Assembly: GCA_034687125.1 (NCBI GenBank)
Contig: JAQGBZ010000254.1
Span: 26,380-90,379 of the forward strand
Origin: Neelides folsomi
Taxonomy: Eukaryota > Arthropoda > Collembola > Neelipleona > Neelidae
DNA length: 64,000 nt
Reading direction: 5' to 3'
The notes beneath the pieces are model-generated. The model worked only from the letters and a program-made list of their open reading frames with translations, did not search any database and was not told the DNA's origin. Of the stretch, positions 33,448 to 45,680 are shown piece after piece. Position 1 is the stretch's first letter, and every line of letters starts with the position of its first letter. Position numbers and translations under genes: made by a program.

Positions 33448-33809
33448 ATGAAATTTCAAACTTTGTTGTGGTTAGCATTTGTGTTAGTTGTAACTCTTGC
33501 TTTGGCATCAGCAGACCGTAAATATCATTTTTTATTATTTAAATCTAAATATAACTTAACTACTTATAATTTCCTTTCCATTCCTTCGTAATTCTCTTAT
33601 CGATTTTCATTTAATTTACAGATTGTAGTAGAGAGTTTTGTGGAAGGACTGATGGAAGTGAAATACAAAATGCTTGCCAAAGAGCTGGTTGGGATTACGC
33701 AAGAGTTGAACGATCATGTCCAAGGGGACATCTTTGGAGATGTTGTAAAAGAAATGCATTTATGAATTCATTTGAAGAATCAAGTGTAGAAGAAGCGGTA
33801 TTTCAATAA
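33448..33809 (+). CDS. Secreted six-cysteine peptide, copy 1
   Basis: Exons 33448-33517 and 33622-33809 join in phase (C|AT), giving 85 residues. A strong signal peptide ends A-L-A-S-A. The mature part has six cysteines spaced C-x4-C-x11-C-x13-C-x7-C-C, with C-G-R, A-G-W and W-R-C-C motifs. A short acidic tail follows. It is basic before the tail. The family is not one I recognise; the size and disulfide pattern suggest an antimicrobial or defensin-like peptide. The intron splits signal peptide from mature peptide, as in the copy 1.1 kb downstream. Confidence 0.75.
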
Positions 33810-34351
33810 ATAAAATCAAGAGGATCAAAAATTATTTAATTGGTAGTTGATCAATTTTTATAATTAATCCTAATATTTTTTATGATTTACATTGATTCAA
33901 TTTTAATTAAAGGTAATTGAATTGAAATATTTTTATGCATTTTAGATAGATTCGTAATGAATAATGAAGTACTCACTATAGCACACTTTGTCCTTCACTG
34001 ATCACCCTATTCAACGACCATTAATGAAATAATTATAGAGTATTATAAAAATTATAAATAAACATAAACTCTGTATTTCATTAACATCATTTTGATTGAT
34101 TTAATTAAATGAGGTTAATAATAATAAGTAATATGATAACACTATATATGAAAATATTTAAGAAAGCCACAAAACAAAATAAAAAAATGAAATGAAACGA
34201 AGCTCGTTGTAATTTGTAACACATAAGTGGGAATACTTAGTCCAGCGCTACATTATGAAGTGCGCCTACTTACACAAATTCCCATTGATTTTTATTACTT
34301 ACCGAGTTCTCCTATCATTACGTATATGCTATACAATCTTATGTAGAATTT

Positions 34352-34434
34352 AGCCCTGTCAACTGCATTATTTAAAACAAATATAAAAATATTAGTTTTT
34401 ATTGGAAAATTTTTAAAATGCAGTTGACAGGGCT
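34352..34434. repeat. 83-bp foldback repeat
   Basis: agccctgtcaactgcatt and aatgcagttgacagggct are perfect inverted arms of 18 bp around an AT-rich loop. Confidence 0.9.
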
Positions 34435-34827
34435 CCTCAAGGTCATTATCATATTTTTCCCGAATCGACTATAATCGACTTTTGACCAAGTTGTTGTTGC
34501 AAGTTTAGGTTTATATACTAAGGGGATTAATTATTTTTATCTTTGTTTCAAAATTCAAAGTACCATGGAGGTGAAATAGGAATTACCAAGTATAGATAGT
34601 AAAGTATGATTTGTTCATACATACATTGACAAACAACTTATTGTTAGTTCATCTGTTGGAGAATTTATTAAAAGCAAATATGCATTTCCATTACTCGAAC
34701 TCGATTAGTTAATGAGGATTTAAGATTTAATAATAAACACGCACCATTCAATATTTACACATAACTATTTATATCAGAATGGTAATCTTGTCCATTGATT
34801 CTTGAACCTATTTCCCTGCTCTGAAGA

Positions 34828-34836
34828 GTATAAAAG
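34828..34836 (+). promoter_or_regulatory. TATA box of cysteine-rich peptide gene 2
   Basis: gtataaaag lies about 131 bp upstream of the ATG at 34959. Confidence 0.5.
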
Positions 34837-34958
34837 TCCCAAATTTTCTTTAAGTTTTTCATTCAATAAGCCACAAATATTTAATTTCCTTATATTTATT
34901 TTCTCAGCCTTTTTAAAATTTATAATTCATTTCTCCGATTTAAATCAAATTATTCACA

Positions 34959-35342
34959 ATGAAATTTCAAACTTTACTTTGTATTACGATTGTTCTAGTT
35001 GTAACTCTAGCTTTAGCATCAGCAGAAGGTAAACATTATTTTTAAACTATTCATCAAGTTAATTGGTTGGAGCAAAAAATAATTTATTAATTTTTTTGTA
35101 CGTTATCATTATTGTAGGTATAATTAAATAATTAGGTATATTCATTGAAAATGTGCAAAATAATAATTTTGTTTATGCAAAAACTGTTATATTTTTAAAT
35201 TTTAGATTGTGGTAATGAGTTTTGTGGGAGAGCTGGTAGAAGGGAAACAACAATTGCTTGTAGAAGAACTGGTTGGGCTTATGCAACATATGAACGATAC
35301 TGTCCTGGGGGATACGTTTGGAGATGTTGTAAAAAAAATTGA
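34959..35342 (+). CDS. Secreted six-cysteine peptide, copy 2
   Basis: Exons 34959-35028 and 35206-35342 join in phase (G|AT), giving 68 residues. The signal peptide is nearly the same as copy 1 (M-K-F-Q-T-L-L start, A-L-A-S-A end). The mature peptide keeps the exact C-x4-C-x11-C-x13-C-x7-C-C spacing but differs at many other positions. It ends right after W-R-C-C-K-K-N, without the acidic tail of copy 1. Strongly basic. A conserved scaffold with variable loops is typical of tandem-duplicated defence peptides; that function is inference. Confidence 0.75.
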
Positions 35343-35629
35343 AGAAGAAAAGTTATACCATATACTTGGAATTTTTTATAAAATAAGTCAACTTATACGT
35401 TTTTGTGAAATACATTGTATATTAATTGATTAATTGAATTAAGGTTTTATTCAGCATACAAACTACCTTACATAATATAGTATACACTCATAATATAAGT
35501 ACTTAAGTACTATATAATATTAGTATTAATTGTACTCATTAAAATTCAAAATGTGAAATAAATAAATTAGTACCAAACTGCTACATATTTATATGAAAAT
35601 TTTCAGAAGGAATATTTGTAGAATTTGGC

Positions 35630-37705
35630 TCAAACATTTTTTTTCTTTTTAGTGTAATTGTAAGCTCCATCATGTTCTGACCTTTTATGATGTGAAAGCC
35701 ATTGTTGGTGTTTAAAACCTTTTCCGCATATGTGACAGAGATGAGGTCGCTCAGTCGAATGGACCGTTTCATGTCGATTCCTATGTGATGTGGAATGAAA
35801 TTTCATTCCACATATTGAACAAGCATGAGGTTTTTCCTTTTTGTGAATAGCTTTGATGTGAGCTTGGACGTTCTTTGGCTCTTTGAATATTTTTCCGCAG
35901 ATTTCACATGGGAAACTTCTTTCTTCGGTGTGGACAATAAAAACATGGCGTTTGAGTTTAGCATTTGTAGGGAAATTCATCGGGCATTGTGAACATGTAT
36001 AAGATTTCTTTGCTTTCCCGTGAACTTCCTCCATGTGTGTTCGAATCTCATACACTCTCCCATATTCTATTAAAAATATTAAAATAATGAACTTTTAAAT
36101 GCACAATTATTTACAAGATGCATAATTTATTTCATTAAGAACAAAAATATAACATTTCAGACATTTTAAAATTTAAAAGTTTGCATTTATATTTATATAT
36201 AAGGTAAGTTTTTATTACTGAATGTCATTCCGCAAATTTTGCATTTTGCATCTTTTAATCCATGGATCCGATTCTTGTGTCCTATTAAACAATGCAAGTT
36301 CTTAAATTTGATTCCGCAAACGTCGCAAGTTACTTCATTAATTTCATGGACGGATTTCACATGACGGCTAAAAATATTTATTTATTTTTAAATTGTACAA
36401 TTATAAAGTTTACTATAAAATTTTAATCGTGACATAATGACATGTACTGACATTTATTTATACAATATGAATAATAATGTAATTTTCAACGTACAGGTAA
36501 TGATTGTTTTCAGTAAATAATTTCCCACAATAAGAACAACAAATCTTCTTTTCTTTTTCCATGTGGACCTTGTATGTGTGTTTACTCAATTTTATTTTAG
36601 TGTTTCCCACAAAGTCACAAGTTTTGCAGTTAAATGGCCCTGTCATTTCCGAGCTTGAATCGTCAAACTCGTGATCTCGACCTTTTTCTTTCGCACCGAT
36701 CAATTTGAACTCCTCGCTTACTTCCCTCCTTTTGGGATGATCATAATGAGAAAAATTTAATAAATTCGAATATTCTTCTTTGGACAAATCTTCAATTCTC
36801 CTAAGGGGAACGATCGCAATTTTCTTCATTGATTCGTTGATTAAAAATTTGAGTTGTTCTTGTGTGTAATGTTTGACTCTCTTGCGAGTTGATCTAAAAT
36901 TGAAAGATTTTATTTTATAATTCTATTACATATTACATTTTAACATTTCGTTGAAAATGGATTACTCAATATAATATAAATATAAACGAAGTGGATTAAT
37001 AATATTTTATTTTATTTCACCTGGTAGTTCGTTTTGGCAAAATTGCATCATTGATTGTTAAGTCGTTTTGGTATTGGAATGAAGATTCTGACAATGGAGT
37101 ATTTGGAAATTCCATGGTCCAATTCCCATCGTATTCTTCATCCGATCTTGATTTTTCTTCTTTGATATTTGTATCTGAACTTAATTGTTCAATAGTGACG
37201 TCTTGATCAAATTTGCTTAGTTCAGAAAGTGGTTGGACATTTAATTCTAAAATAATGAAATACGTAAATATTATATAATAATTACTTTATCTAATTAAAT
37301 TATTTTTCGAAACGCTAATTATTGAATGACATTATAAAATATTAAGATTATGTGTGTTTGCAAAGCATTCTTACCTTTACATATATTTTTATTTAATTCG
37401 AAACACCTGAGATCTTCCGAATTGCACAAACGTGAAAAATGTGTTTGACTTTGAGATAAAAACGAAAGTATTTTATCTTTGAATTCATTTAGTTCCTTTT
37501 CTAATTGTCTCATAATCCTAATTTTATCCGACACCTGTTTAAATAATTCTAAGCAAACTGGACAAAAATAGGTATAGTTAACTTCATTTAGACTTGAATT
37601 TTCCAAAGGAAAAAGATAATTGAAAGATTGTTTAATATTCGTATTAGAATCAATATCAACATTAGTTCCATTTGAACCTCCACAAATGACACAATTAACT
37701 TGCAT
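35630..37705 (-). CDS. C2H2 zinc-finger protein with N-terminal ZAD-like domain
   Basis: Five exons join in phase: 37705-37375, 37246-37021, 36893-36495, 36367-36219 and 36066-35630, giving 513 residues. The ATG at 37705 starts M-Q-V-N-C-V-I-C. With a later C-P-V-C pair it forms a four-cysteine ZAD-like module. An acidic linker follows. C2H2 fingers then span exons 3-5, for example C-S-Y-C with H-V-K-S-V-H, C-D-V-C, C-S-Q-C, C-E-I-C, C-S-I-C and C-H-I-C, linked by E-R-P/E-K-P-H. ZAD zinc-finger proteins are an arthropod-expanded family of DNA-binding nuclear factors. Fingers interrupted by introns, as here, are common. The finger spanning the exon 4/5 junction has abnormal spacing, so that splice is the least certain. 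Confidence 0.8.
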
Positions 37706-38561
37706 TGTAATTAAATCTAGCAAATGATGATTATGACTTAATTACTAATTTTAATATTAGTTATATTATGACAATCATATGAAATGAGAAAATATCAAAC
37801 CAAAATTAATAAAAATATATAGATATATTTTAATATAAAATCTACTTTCGCGGTCTAAAGTTTGATTCAATATCTACGTATAGGTTGCAATTGATCTTGG
37901 GACATTGACATATTCTAATATATTCTATACCTATATCATATACCTAATAACTACCTACGAAATTGAAAAATATACCTTTGTTCACATTTTGATTTTGAGC
38001 CCAATTATCTGAAAGTTTGAGGATTACTGAACTTATGGCAAATTAAATTTCACTACAGTGTTTCACCACTTATGTTAATGAAAATATTTCCATTTGGACA
38101 TACCGCTTATGGTTAGTTAAACTTTTATAATTTGTTTTAATGACAATAATGAGTCATGTAATTATTAAAGACAAATTATAACTTTATTTTATATTTGTAT
38201 ATTTACATAAAATATGATACATATCTAAATAAAGTAACATAGCATATATATATATAGTAATGTAGGTATTTATATGTATATCAAGCATGCGCTAATTGCA
38301 TTAAATGTTTAAAAGTAAGTTTAGTTTCAAATTTTTAACTCTACTTTAATCTGATAGCACAAAGGATTCATAAATAATAAATTATAATATACCATATATG
38401 TTATTCAAGTTCTAAAAGTTCTATTATAAAAAGTGAGTAGTGGTGGAGGTTAAAATATAAGTTCAACCATCTAATCAATTACTAGGACATTGACACTGTT
38501 AAAATAAATTACTTTAATTGAAAAAACCATTTAATTATTTTTATAAAACTTCAAGGAAACA
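37706..38561. other. Intergenic region between divergent zinc-finger and IR genes
   Basis: AT-rich and gene-free by eye. It would hold the promoters of both flanking genes. Confidence 0.55.
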
Positions 38562-40619
38562 ATGGATATTTACATTGTGTACACACTAATAATTTTTATA
38601 CCAAAATTAAATGCACATTTTCTTTTAAGCGGGTTCGAAGAAATATCAAAAATTAAGGAAGAAATTTTTCAATTGCAAAATACATTAGATAGCTTCAATA
38701 CAACAGTTGATAATTATTTTACAGAAATAGTTTTATACGTTGAAGGGAATAATCATAGTACTCATGTAACAGAATTTTTGATAAATTTTTGCAGCGAAGT
38801 TTTTTATTTACTTGACGTAAATACCGCCAGTGTAACTCCAAAATATAAAAATGTGCCGCTTCAATATTATTATTTTCTTCATATTCTTTCTATGGATAAT
38901 TATGGTTTTCACTATCGACACACAAATAAATTTTTCCCATTTGTGAACAAATTTAATCCTTGTCAAAATAAAAGAATTCAATTTATGGACGATATTGATT
39001 TAACTTCAATTTTTGGTATTTTGGGCTACAAATTTACTACTCCATTGTTTTTCCAATATGATTATTTTTTCATAAGAAAAAAAAATTTCTTACCTGATTT
39101 CACTCTTGATGATAAGTTTTATCTCTTTGAACGAGTCAGACATGGGTATTTAATTGTTTATCAAGAATTTGAAATTCATAAAAACTTCTTGTTTCCAGAT
39201 ACTCCCAACTTATTTGCCAAATGGGAATTAACTAAAATAATAAAGTTTAATTCTGGTGATTTAATTTTTAACGGGAACCGACATTTAATTCTTATACGAG
39301 GAGCTTCAACTTTACAAACGTACCATCGATCATTTACTCATTTAAAACAAATGTTTCACGAGAAATATCATTTTTTGGAAGTTGAAATTTTCAAAAGTTT
39401 GGATTACCAATACAATTTCTCAGTTTTTGTTTGCAATGGACTAAATTATCTAACATGTCAAGAAGATATTGACAAGGAAGGTTATTATAACTTTAGAAGG
39501 TTTGTACATCCAACCAGTGTAGTTCAAACAAGATTTTTTCATGTAAGTATGGACACTGTTTTGGCCAAGAACTTAGTTGATGATTATCCAATAGACAGTG
39601 TTATGTTTCCGAGATGGATCGATAAAAAATATGTGTTTGTTTATAGAAGGAAAAAATATATAAATTGGTTCAACATTGTCATTCCATTTGAACCAAGAGT
39701 TTGGATCATGTTCGTAACGTTATTAATTATTTTTACTCTATTTGTAAAATATTTTCATAACATGGAAATTAATCTTTCTAGAGGATTTTTTGAAGTTATT
39801 TATCATAATTATAGGATTCTTTTTGAGCAACCTCGAAATAATCAAAAAACTCTAAGCAATTTGAGAGTTTTGGTTGAAACTCTTGTAATATTTTCAATTA
39901 TAATGGGAACAGCATATAAGGCTTCGTTGCTTAGAAACATTTTGATGCCCGATTTATTTACTAAATACAATACGATAAATGAATTATGTGATGATGTGAA
40001 TAAGGACTTGGTAATAGTTAGGATTGAGAATCCAAAAATTAAAGGAAAGAGAAACCCATTTTCAAGGGAGTTGTCAAAAAGAAATGATGAAAATCTTTCA
40101 TTATGTGTGAAAAAAACAGAACAAATAATTGAACGAGATGAATTTGATGGAAATTCGACATGGCGGTTTGTAACACATTATTCGCAGCAAATATTTAATA
40201 TGAAAAAATTATTATTGGAAGGAGATATTGTTTTTGGAGATGAAGTTGTGATCAATGCCTATATTTACAGTGGAGATAAAATTTTAAAAGAATATTCGAG
40301 TAGCCTCATTAAATTGAAGGAAGTTATTGATCTAAAAATATATTGGATTTTATACGACAGGGTTGGAAATGAACTTATTGTCAAACTTTTGAATTTGGGT
40401 TATTCATCGGGACTATGGTTTAAATTATTTGAATATAAAATGACCAATCACTTGCATATTGGGAATCGATTATATAAATCTTATTTAAATAATACAGATA
40501 TTGAAGAAAAAATAGATAACAATAAAATAAAGCTTTCACAGTTATTTTCAATATTCACACTCTATGGAATTTTAATCGTGATTACTATAATTGTAATTAC
40601 CGTAGAAATTTTACTTTAA
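38562..40619 (+). CDS. Ionotropic receptor (divergent iGluR family)
   Basis: An intronless frame of 685 residues. A signal peptide is followed by a long, poorly conserved ligand-binding N-terminal half. TM1 is near 377-395, after the motif W-F-N-I-V-I-P-F-E-P-R-V-W. The pore-flanking segment has F-E-Q-P-R, and the second/third span near 434-457 has G-T-A-Y-K-A-S-L-L. The S2 lobe includes W-R-F-V-T-H-Y. A terminal span lies near 660-684. This is the IR order. Glutamate-receptor ligand residues are not seen, so a chemosensory role for an unknown ligand is inferred. The other IRs here share F-E-Q and Y-K-S/A-x-L motifs. Confidence 0.85.
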   Translation: MDIYIVYTLIIFIPKLNAHFLLSGFEEISKIKEEIFQLQNTLDSFNTTVDNYFTEIVLYVEGNNHSTHVTEFLINFCSEVFYLLDVNTASVTPKYKNVPLQYYYFLHILSMDNYGFHYRHTNKFFPFVNKFNPCQNKRIQFMDDIDLTSIFGILGYKFTTPLFFQYDYFFIRKKNFLPDFTLDDKFYLFERVRHGYLIVYQEFEIHKNFLFPDTPNLFAKWELTKIIKFNSGDLIFNGNRHLILIRGASTLQTYHRSFTHLKQMFHEKYHFLEVEIFKSLDYQYNFSVFVCNGLNYLTCQEDIDKEGYYNFRRFVHPTSVVQTRFFHVSMDTVLAKNLVDDYPIDSVMFPRWIDKKYVFVYRRKKYINWFNIVIPFEPRVWIMFVTLLIIFTLFVKYFHNMEINLSRGFFEVIYHNYRILFEQPRNNQKTLSNLRVLVETLVIFSIIMGTAYKASLLRNILMPDLFTKYNTINELCDDVNKDLVIVRIENPKIKGKRNPFSRELSKRNDENLSLCVKKTEQIIERDEFDGNSTWRFVTHYSQQIFNMKKLLLEGDIVFGDEVVINAYIYSGDKILKEYSSSLIKLKEVIDLKIYWILYDRVGNELIVKLLNLGYSSGLWFKLFEYKMTNHLHIGNRLYKSYLNNTDIEEKIDNNKIKLSQLFSIFTLYGILIVITIIVITVEILL

Positions 40620-40842
40620 AATCTCGAATTGTCTTTGTTTTATTTATTTAAAATAATAAATATATTTTTTAATTGTGAACCGTATAGTATACAATCACAA
40701 TCTTGCAATTATTAATAAATACATGATTCGAGTATATAAATAGCAGGGATTACACTAACCATAAATGATATTTAATATTTTCATTAATTTTTCATTACAT
40801 TATTAAATTATTATTAACATTTTTTAATTGCTAGAATAGAAT

Positions 40843-41736
40843 TTATCCAAGAGTTGATAAGAGGCTATTCACGTCATTTTCAGCTTCCTTAATTTTCTGC
40901 CCGAGTCCATTTACTAGGCCTATTAATGAATATAATTAATTTTTAACTTTCATTTAATTAAAGATTAAGATCAAGTTTATATTGTAACCAGGGATGTTAA
41001 ATGTCGGACATTTAAGCATCTTGGACATATGTCTAGATGGCCGAAATATGACGTAACTGTAATAATTTAATCAATTTAATCATTAAATTGTTACAAAAAC
41101 ACGTTATATTGATTAATTAACGTTCTTCTAATAACGTGTTGAAAAGATTTTCAATTATTTTGTGAAATTAATTTTAATTTGATTTAATTTAATTTAAAAA
41201 ATTTCGGACATTTATGATTTGGACATATGTCCAATGTGTCCGGACATTTTGGACACATGTCCGGACTCACATCCCTGATTGTAAAAGTACACGTAAATAC
41301 AATTTATTATTATTATATTTATATTTATATAATTATATATGCCTAAAATACGTAAAATAAATAAAATTTTTGAAATTATTACCCAATATCGGATTAACTA
41401 CACCCTATAAAAATTCAAAATATAGGATTAATATACAAACATGAAATAGGTGAACTGTGACCTTATTTAATTTAACCCTGATGAACTTCTAATAATTATA
41501 TACAGCAAATTTGAATCATGTTGATTTCAGAGTGTGAATTTTTACAAAATATGTGATCATTATTATAAGTTTATAAGTACCATATAAGCTTTTAAAATGT
41601 AATTAAATTATATTATATGATATTTTAAATTATAAAAAGTAAATATTTGTTATATTTATTTTACCTGTGGCATTCCAAAAATTAAATCAAAATTACAAAT
41701 GGTAAATATTATAAACAAAAAAAGATATTTTGACAT
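40843..41736 (-). CDS. Very small secreted peptide gene
   Basis: Three mini-exons join in phase: 41736-41665, 41404-41383 and 40919-40843. They encode 56 residues: a hydrophobic signal peptide (M-S-K-Y-L-F-L-F), the short block G-V-V-N-P-I-L, and a helical tail G-L-V-N-G-L-G-Q-K-I-K-E-A-E ending S-T-L-G. No cysteines. Donors (GTAAAA, GTAATA) and acceptors (TATAG, AATAG) are good. The 463-bp second intron hosts a hAT-type MITE. The family is not recognised; an amphipathic secreted peptide is possible. The call rests on splice signals, phase and the signal peptide alone. Confidence 0.55.
40989..41277. repeat. 289-bp hAT-type MITE with target duplication
   Basis: Ends are cagggatgt and acatccctg. 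attgtaac at 40981-40988 and attgtaaa at 41278-41285 form an 8-bp duplication with one mismatch. Both sub-terminal regions carry repeated ggacatatgtcc/tgtccggacat motifs. CAGGG ends plus an 8-bp duplication indicate hAT origin. No ORF. Confidence 0.85.
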
Positions 41737-43678
41737 GGTAGCAAATAAGTTTGATAAATCAAATAAGTTTATTTAATTGCAAAATCCAAAATATTCTTAA
41801 TAATATTAAATACTAGTATAATTTTTTTGGAATATATACTGGAAATAAATTAATATTTTTATTAATTGACACGTCGTAATTCCATTTTTAGTCAACAAAA
41901 TTTCCTTTTTTTAAATTCTAAGCACGTACAAAGTTTAATAACCTCGCCCAAAACAAGAGTAAATTAAGAATAAACATTTCTAAGGTGTATTCAATCTACA
42001 TGTTTCCATTTTGAAAAATTATTTCTACATAGATAAACATGATAAAATCATGTTATAAGGATGCCACTCGTTGGGAACGTTCCCATGTCATAGACATGGT
42101 TCCCGAGAACGCTGGGGGAAACGCTCCAAAGAACATGGAAGGTCAAACTTATAACAGAATTAAAACTATAAAGTGACTAAATCTTTTAGAATAAATAAGT
42201 CTGCTTAAAGTTAATATTAATTATTGATTGCTACGATGTAAAATTATTCAATTAATATTCCATTATAAGTAAAAAAAAATCTCCAATTTACGATTATTTT
42301 TCAATTTGCAAATCATAATACTAAATTATTGCACAAAGGGAAATCCCAGAAATAATTGGTGAAATTGAAAAAGTGAAGAAGAAAATAAAATTGATGATCT
42401 TTTTAATTTAATTAACCAGAATTACATTGTTTAAATTCCTATTGATTTAATTTAGATTTAGATTATAATGTTAAGAATACTAAAGAATAAATTTTATGTA
42501 TATTAAATTTAAAATTCCAATGGCATTTATTGTTTATTCATTCTTACATATTTGCTTAATTAGTGCGATATGGGAATGGGAACATTCATGGGAACGGGAA
42601 CGTTCATGGGAGCTTTCCCGGGAAGGCTCTTATATGGTCGAAGGGAACGGGAATCGGCATTCTTATTCATGTAATATCTAATGCGGAAGTCAACGAATTT
42701 TGACCTAAAATTTTATATGAATTAAACATTAAAGCATAAATCCAAGCTTTACACATATTTTAAGTAAAACTTTGAACTTTAGAACTCAATTTTATTGGAA
42801 TTTTTATTTTGCTGAGTAAATAAGTTTAATAACTTCATGATATTGATTTTTAAAATTATTATTCTAAATTGTAAAGTAACAAAATAAGTTAAATTAATGG
42901 AAAATACTTTAATAAAGATAGTGTATCTATGTTCTAATACTATGTAGTTTTTATAATCTTATATCCCTTTCACTTAAGTAATATAAATATAGGTATATTT
43001 AGAGTAGTGAAGTAAAGTTAGGTTATATAAAATATACCTAACCAAACACATTAGCATTGAATTATCCTGATTCATATTAAATAATTTTATTTATCTATTG
43101 AATTGAAAACTAAATTTTATAAAGGGTTCAATAGCATGTGCCAACTAAGAAATATTTTTTATTAAACACAAGTTATTATTTTTAATTGGGTTCGTTTCAT
43201 TTTTTGTTTTCTCATTACCTATATGATTATCGTTACAAATGAGTATATGCAATGCATAATGCAAATTTCTTTTATCTCGACATTAACCTTCAAATTAAAT
43301 ATTTAATTACACTTCGAAAGAGATCTAATCAACTAACCTAAACATTAGGTCAATAAACTTACTATCAGATAAATATCAGCGAATAAACGAAAGAAATGTC
43401 ATATAGATTTATTTCCTTATTATAAAAATTTATTCATTTATGTAAAGTACACATGAATAAATATTTTTCAACAAATTTGTAGTGTATAAGTATTCTGTAT
43501 ATATATTAATATACATAATTATGTAAAATTATTGTCAATCTACAAAATAATTTTAGCATTATAATTTTAGCATTAATTATATTTATAAAAATTATCAAAT
43601 TCTTTAAAAATTCGCAACTCTTTGTTTTTTAGTTAAATTAATTTTAGTAGTTAATATAATTATTAAATTACTTGTAAA
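41737..43678. other. Long gene-free spacer
   Basis: No exon recognised. Motifs built around gggaacgttccc occur near 42070-42115 and 42565-42625 and may be remnants of an inverted-repeat element. The frame at 42496-42681 falls in that repeat and was not accepted. Confidence 0.55.
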
Positions 43679-45680
43679 ATGGATAAGGAACGCAACAAAA
43701 GTTTTGTTCTGATTATAAGTTTACTTTTATTAGAGCAAAATACAGCTAGTGTTTCTTACCACGATTCCATGGAATTAACCTTCAGTTTCAAAAATACAAT
43801 TAAATCAGTTATTAATTACTTTGAAGGAATTAGATCAAAACCATTCACATTAAGAATTATTGAATCTCCACCTTTTTTCTCTGTATGGAATATTCACGAT
43901 GAAACTAAAATTACAAGTTTTACAAGCGAAACATTGCAAAATAAAATGGATCAAATACCAAAAAGATTATTTGGAATGATGACTATAATTTGGCTTTCAT
44001 GCGAAATTCACGATCTTGGAAAAATATTAACTACAATTAAATTAACTGTTAACAGACGTCGAGATTCAGTTCTATTTATCGGAGATGAAAAAGCAGTTCA
44101 TTATTTCTCAAATATTGCATTCATAGCCCAACTTCGCGAAAAAGTGTTTTTAGTAGTAAAATTGTCACCCGAGAACAAAATTTATCCATCGCACTTTTTA
44201 GTCGACCCGTTAAATTACAACAATGGGAAATTAATTAAAATTCACCACATTGACGAATGGTCAAGAGGGAATCAAAGATATGGCGGGAATTTGAGAGGAA
44301 GAAAATTTAAATTTGCTGGTTGCGAACACCCGCCATGGATATTTAAACTTAAGGGCGAAAATGAACTGAAAGGCGCGAGCGTTCAATTGTTTAAAGATGC
44401 CAGTTTTTACTTTAACTTTACTTATTCAACAACTTACACAGGTTGGGACTATGGAACAAAGCTTGAAAATGGAACCTGGGTAGGAATGTTTTCTTACATT
44501 GTTTATCCCGAATTGGAACATGAAGCTTTGTTTACATTGGGACAAGTTTACTACTGGAAGGATTTTGCTGAATTTCCCGCTGATGGATTTGCAACTTCGA
44601 CTGCAAAATTGGTTTTTATTACAAGCCACCCAAAGACTCAATTACGTTGGTATGCTTTCATGCTCCCATTGCAGCCTTTAGTCTGGTTTTACGCATTCCT
44701 ATCTTTCTTTGGAATTTGCGGAGTTCAATTCTTAATTGCATATTTGAAACAAGGTGAAATAAACTATAAAGTTTATACAATTGGTTTCGTAATGCCCATT
44801 TCATTGCTTTTTGAACAAGGATTAACAGATATCAAAAAAGGGTTAAGGTAGTAAATTAAAAAATTAAAAAATTCTTAATGTTAGATCATTTTACATTTAT
44901 TGATGAATTTATGATTAATTTTTTTTATTTAGATTTATTTCGTGTCTTCTTCTCATTGAATTCATTATAATTTCAACTGGTTATAAAAGCACATTAAGGA
45001 GAGATTTATCTTTCCCGCGTCCAGAAGAAATCCCACGAAATTTTGAACAATTGGCTAACCGACCTGAATATTCGATCTATTTGCATAAATCAGGCGGAGT
45101 TGAAACTCAAGTCGTTAAAACAAGCAAAATTGGAGGAGCTAAAGATTTATGGCTGAGACTCAAATTCCAACCGAGTTTATCTCAATGCGTGAAAATTGCG
45201 TTTACTCAACAGACGACAGTTTGCTTGGGTTGGTCGCCATTTTTAGAACAAGAAATGGCCCAAACGATGACTTTAAATAGTCAAATTGATCCTTTGGTGG
45301 TTTCATATCAAAGCTTAATTACAATTACAATGTCAATTATGTTCCAGAAAGATTCTCAATATGCTGATAGCTTCGTTGGGATAATGGGGAGCGTCATTGA
45401 AAGCGGGATTTTCAAAAAATGGGAAATTGAAGCAAATAGAATTTTCAAAGTATTGGGAAGCAATCAAATTAACCGTACGAGCGAACTTTATAGGAAATTG
45501 TTAGAACTGGAGAAACGGGATGATGTTTCTGAAAAGCCGTTAACAATTAAAACTTTAAGAGTTGTTTTTATATTTATACCATTTGGTTCTTGTTTTGCAA
45601 TTGTTGCTTTTATTATTGAAATATTCCTTAAATTTTTATTCGTAAATGTGAAATCCAAAAAAAGATTGCCTGATATTTAA
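43679..45680 (+). CDS. Ionotropic receptor with one intron
   Basis: Exons 43679-44847 and 44933-45680 join in phase (AG|A), giving 638 residues. The S1 lobe carries E-N-G-T-W-V-G-M-F, followed by a D-F-A-E-F segment. TM1 is near 323-355 after M-L-P-L-Q-P-L-V-W. F-E-Q-G-L-T-D-I-K-K-G precedes the splice. The next membrane block has T-G-Y-K-S-T-L-R-R-D-L. The S2 lobe includes S-Q-C-V-K-I-A and V-C-L-G-W-S-P-F. A last span is near 595-625. It is most similar in motifs to the IR at 3922-5790 (E-Q-G-L-T, C-I-G-W-E-P). The 85-bp intron falls between the pore and the next span. Confidence 0.85.

Larger units (their letters stand above)
33810..34958. other. Spacer between the two cysteine-rich peptide genes
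   Basis: No exon recognised. It holds one 83-bp foldback (34352-34434) and the TATA box of the second gene. Confidence 0.6.

Noticed and set aside
42061-42660. A 600-bp inverted-repeat transposon with gggaacgttccc ends
   Set aside because: The two ends share short motifs but do not align as arms by eye.
42496-42681. Small frame with a hydrophobic start and Trp/Glu-rich tail
   Set aside because: The tail is translated from gggaacgttc-type repeats, with no intron or promoter support.
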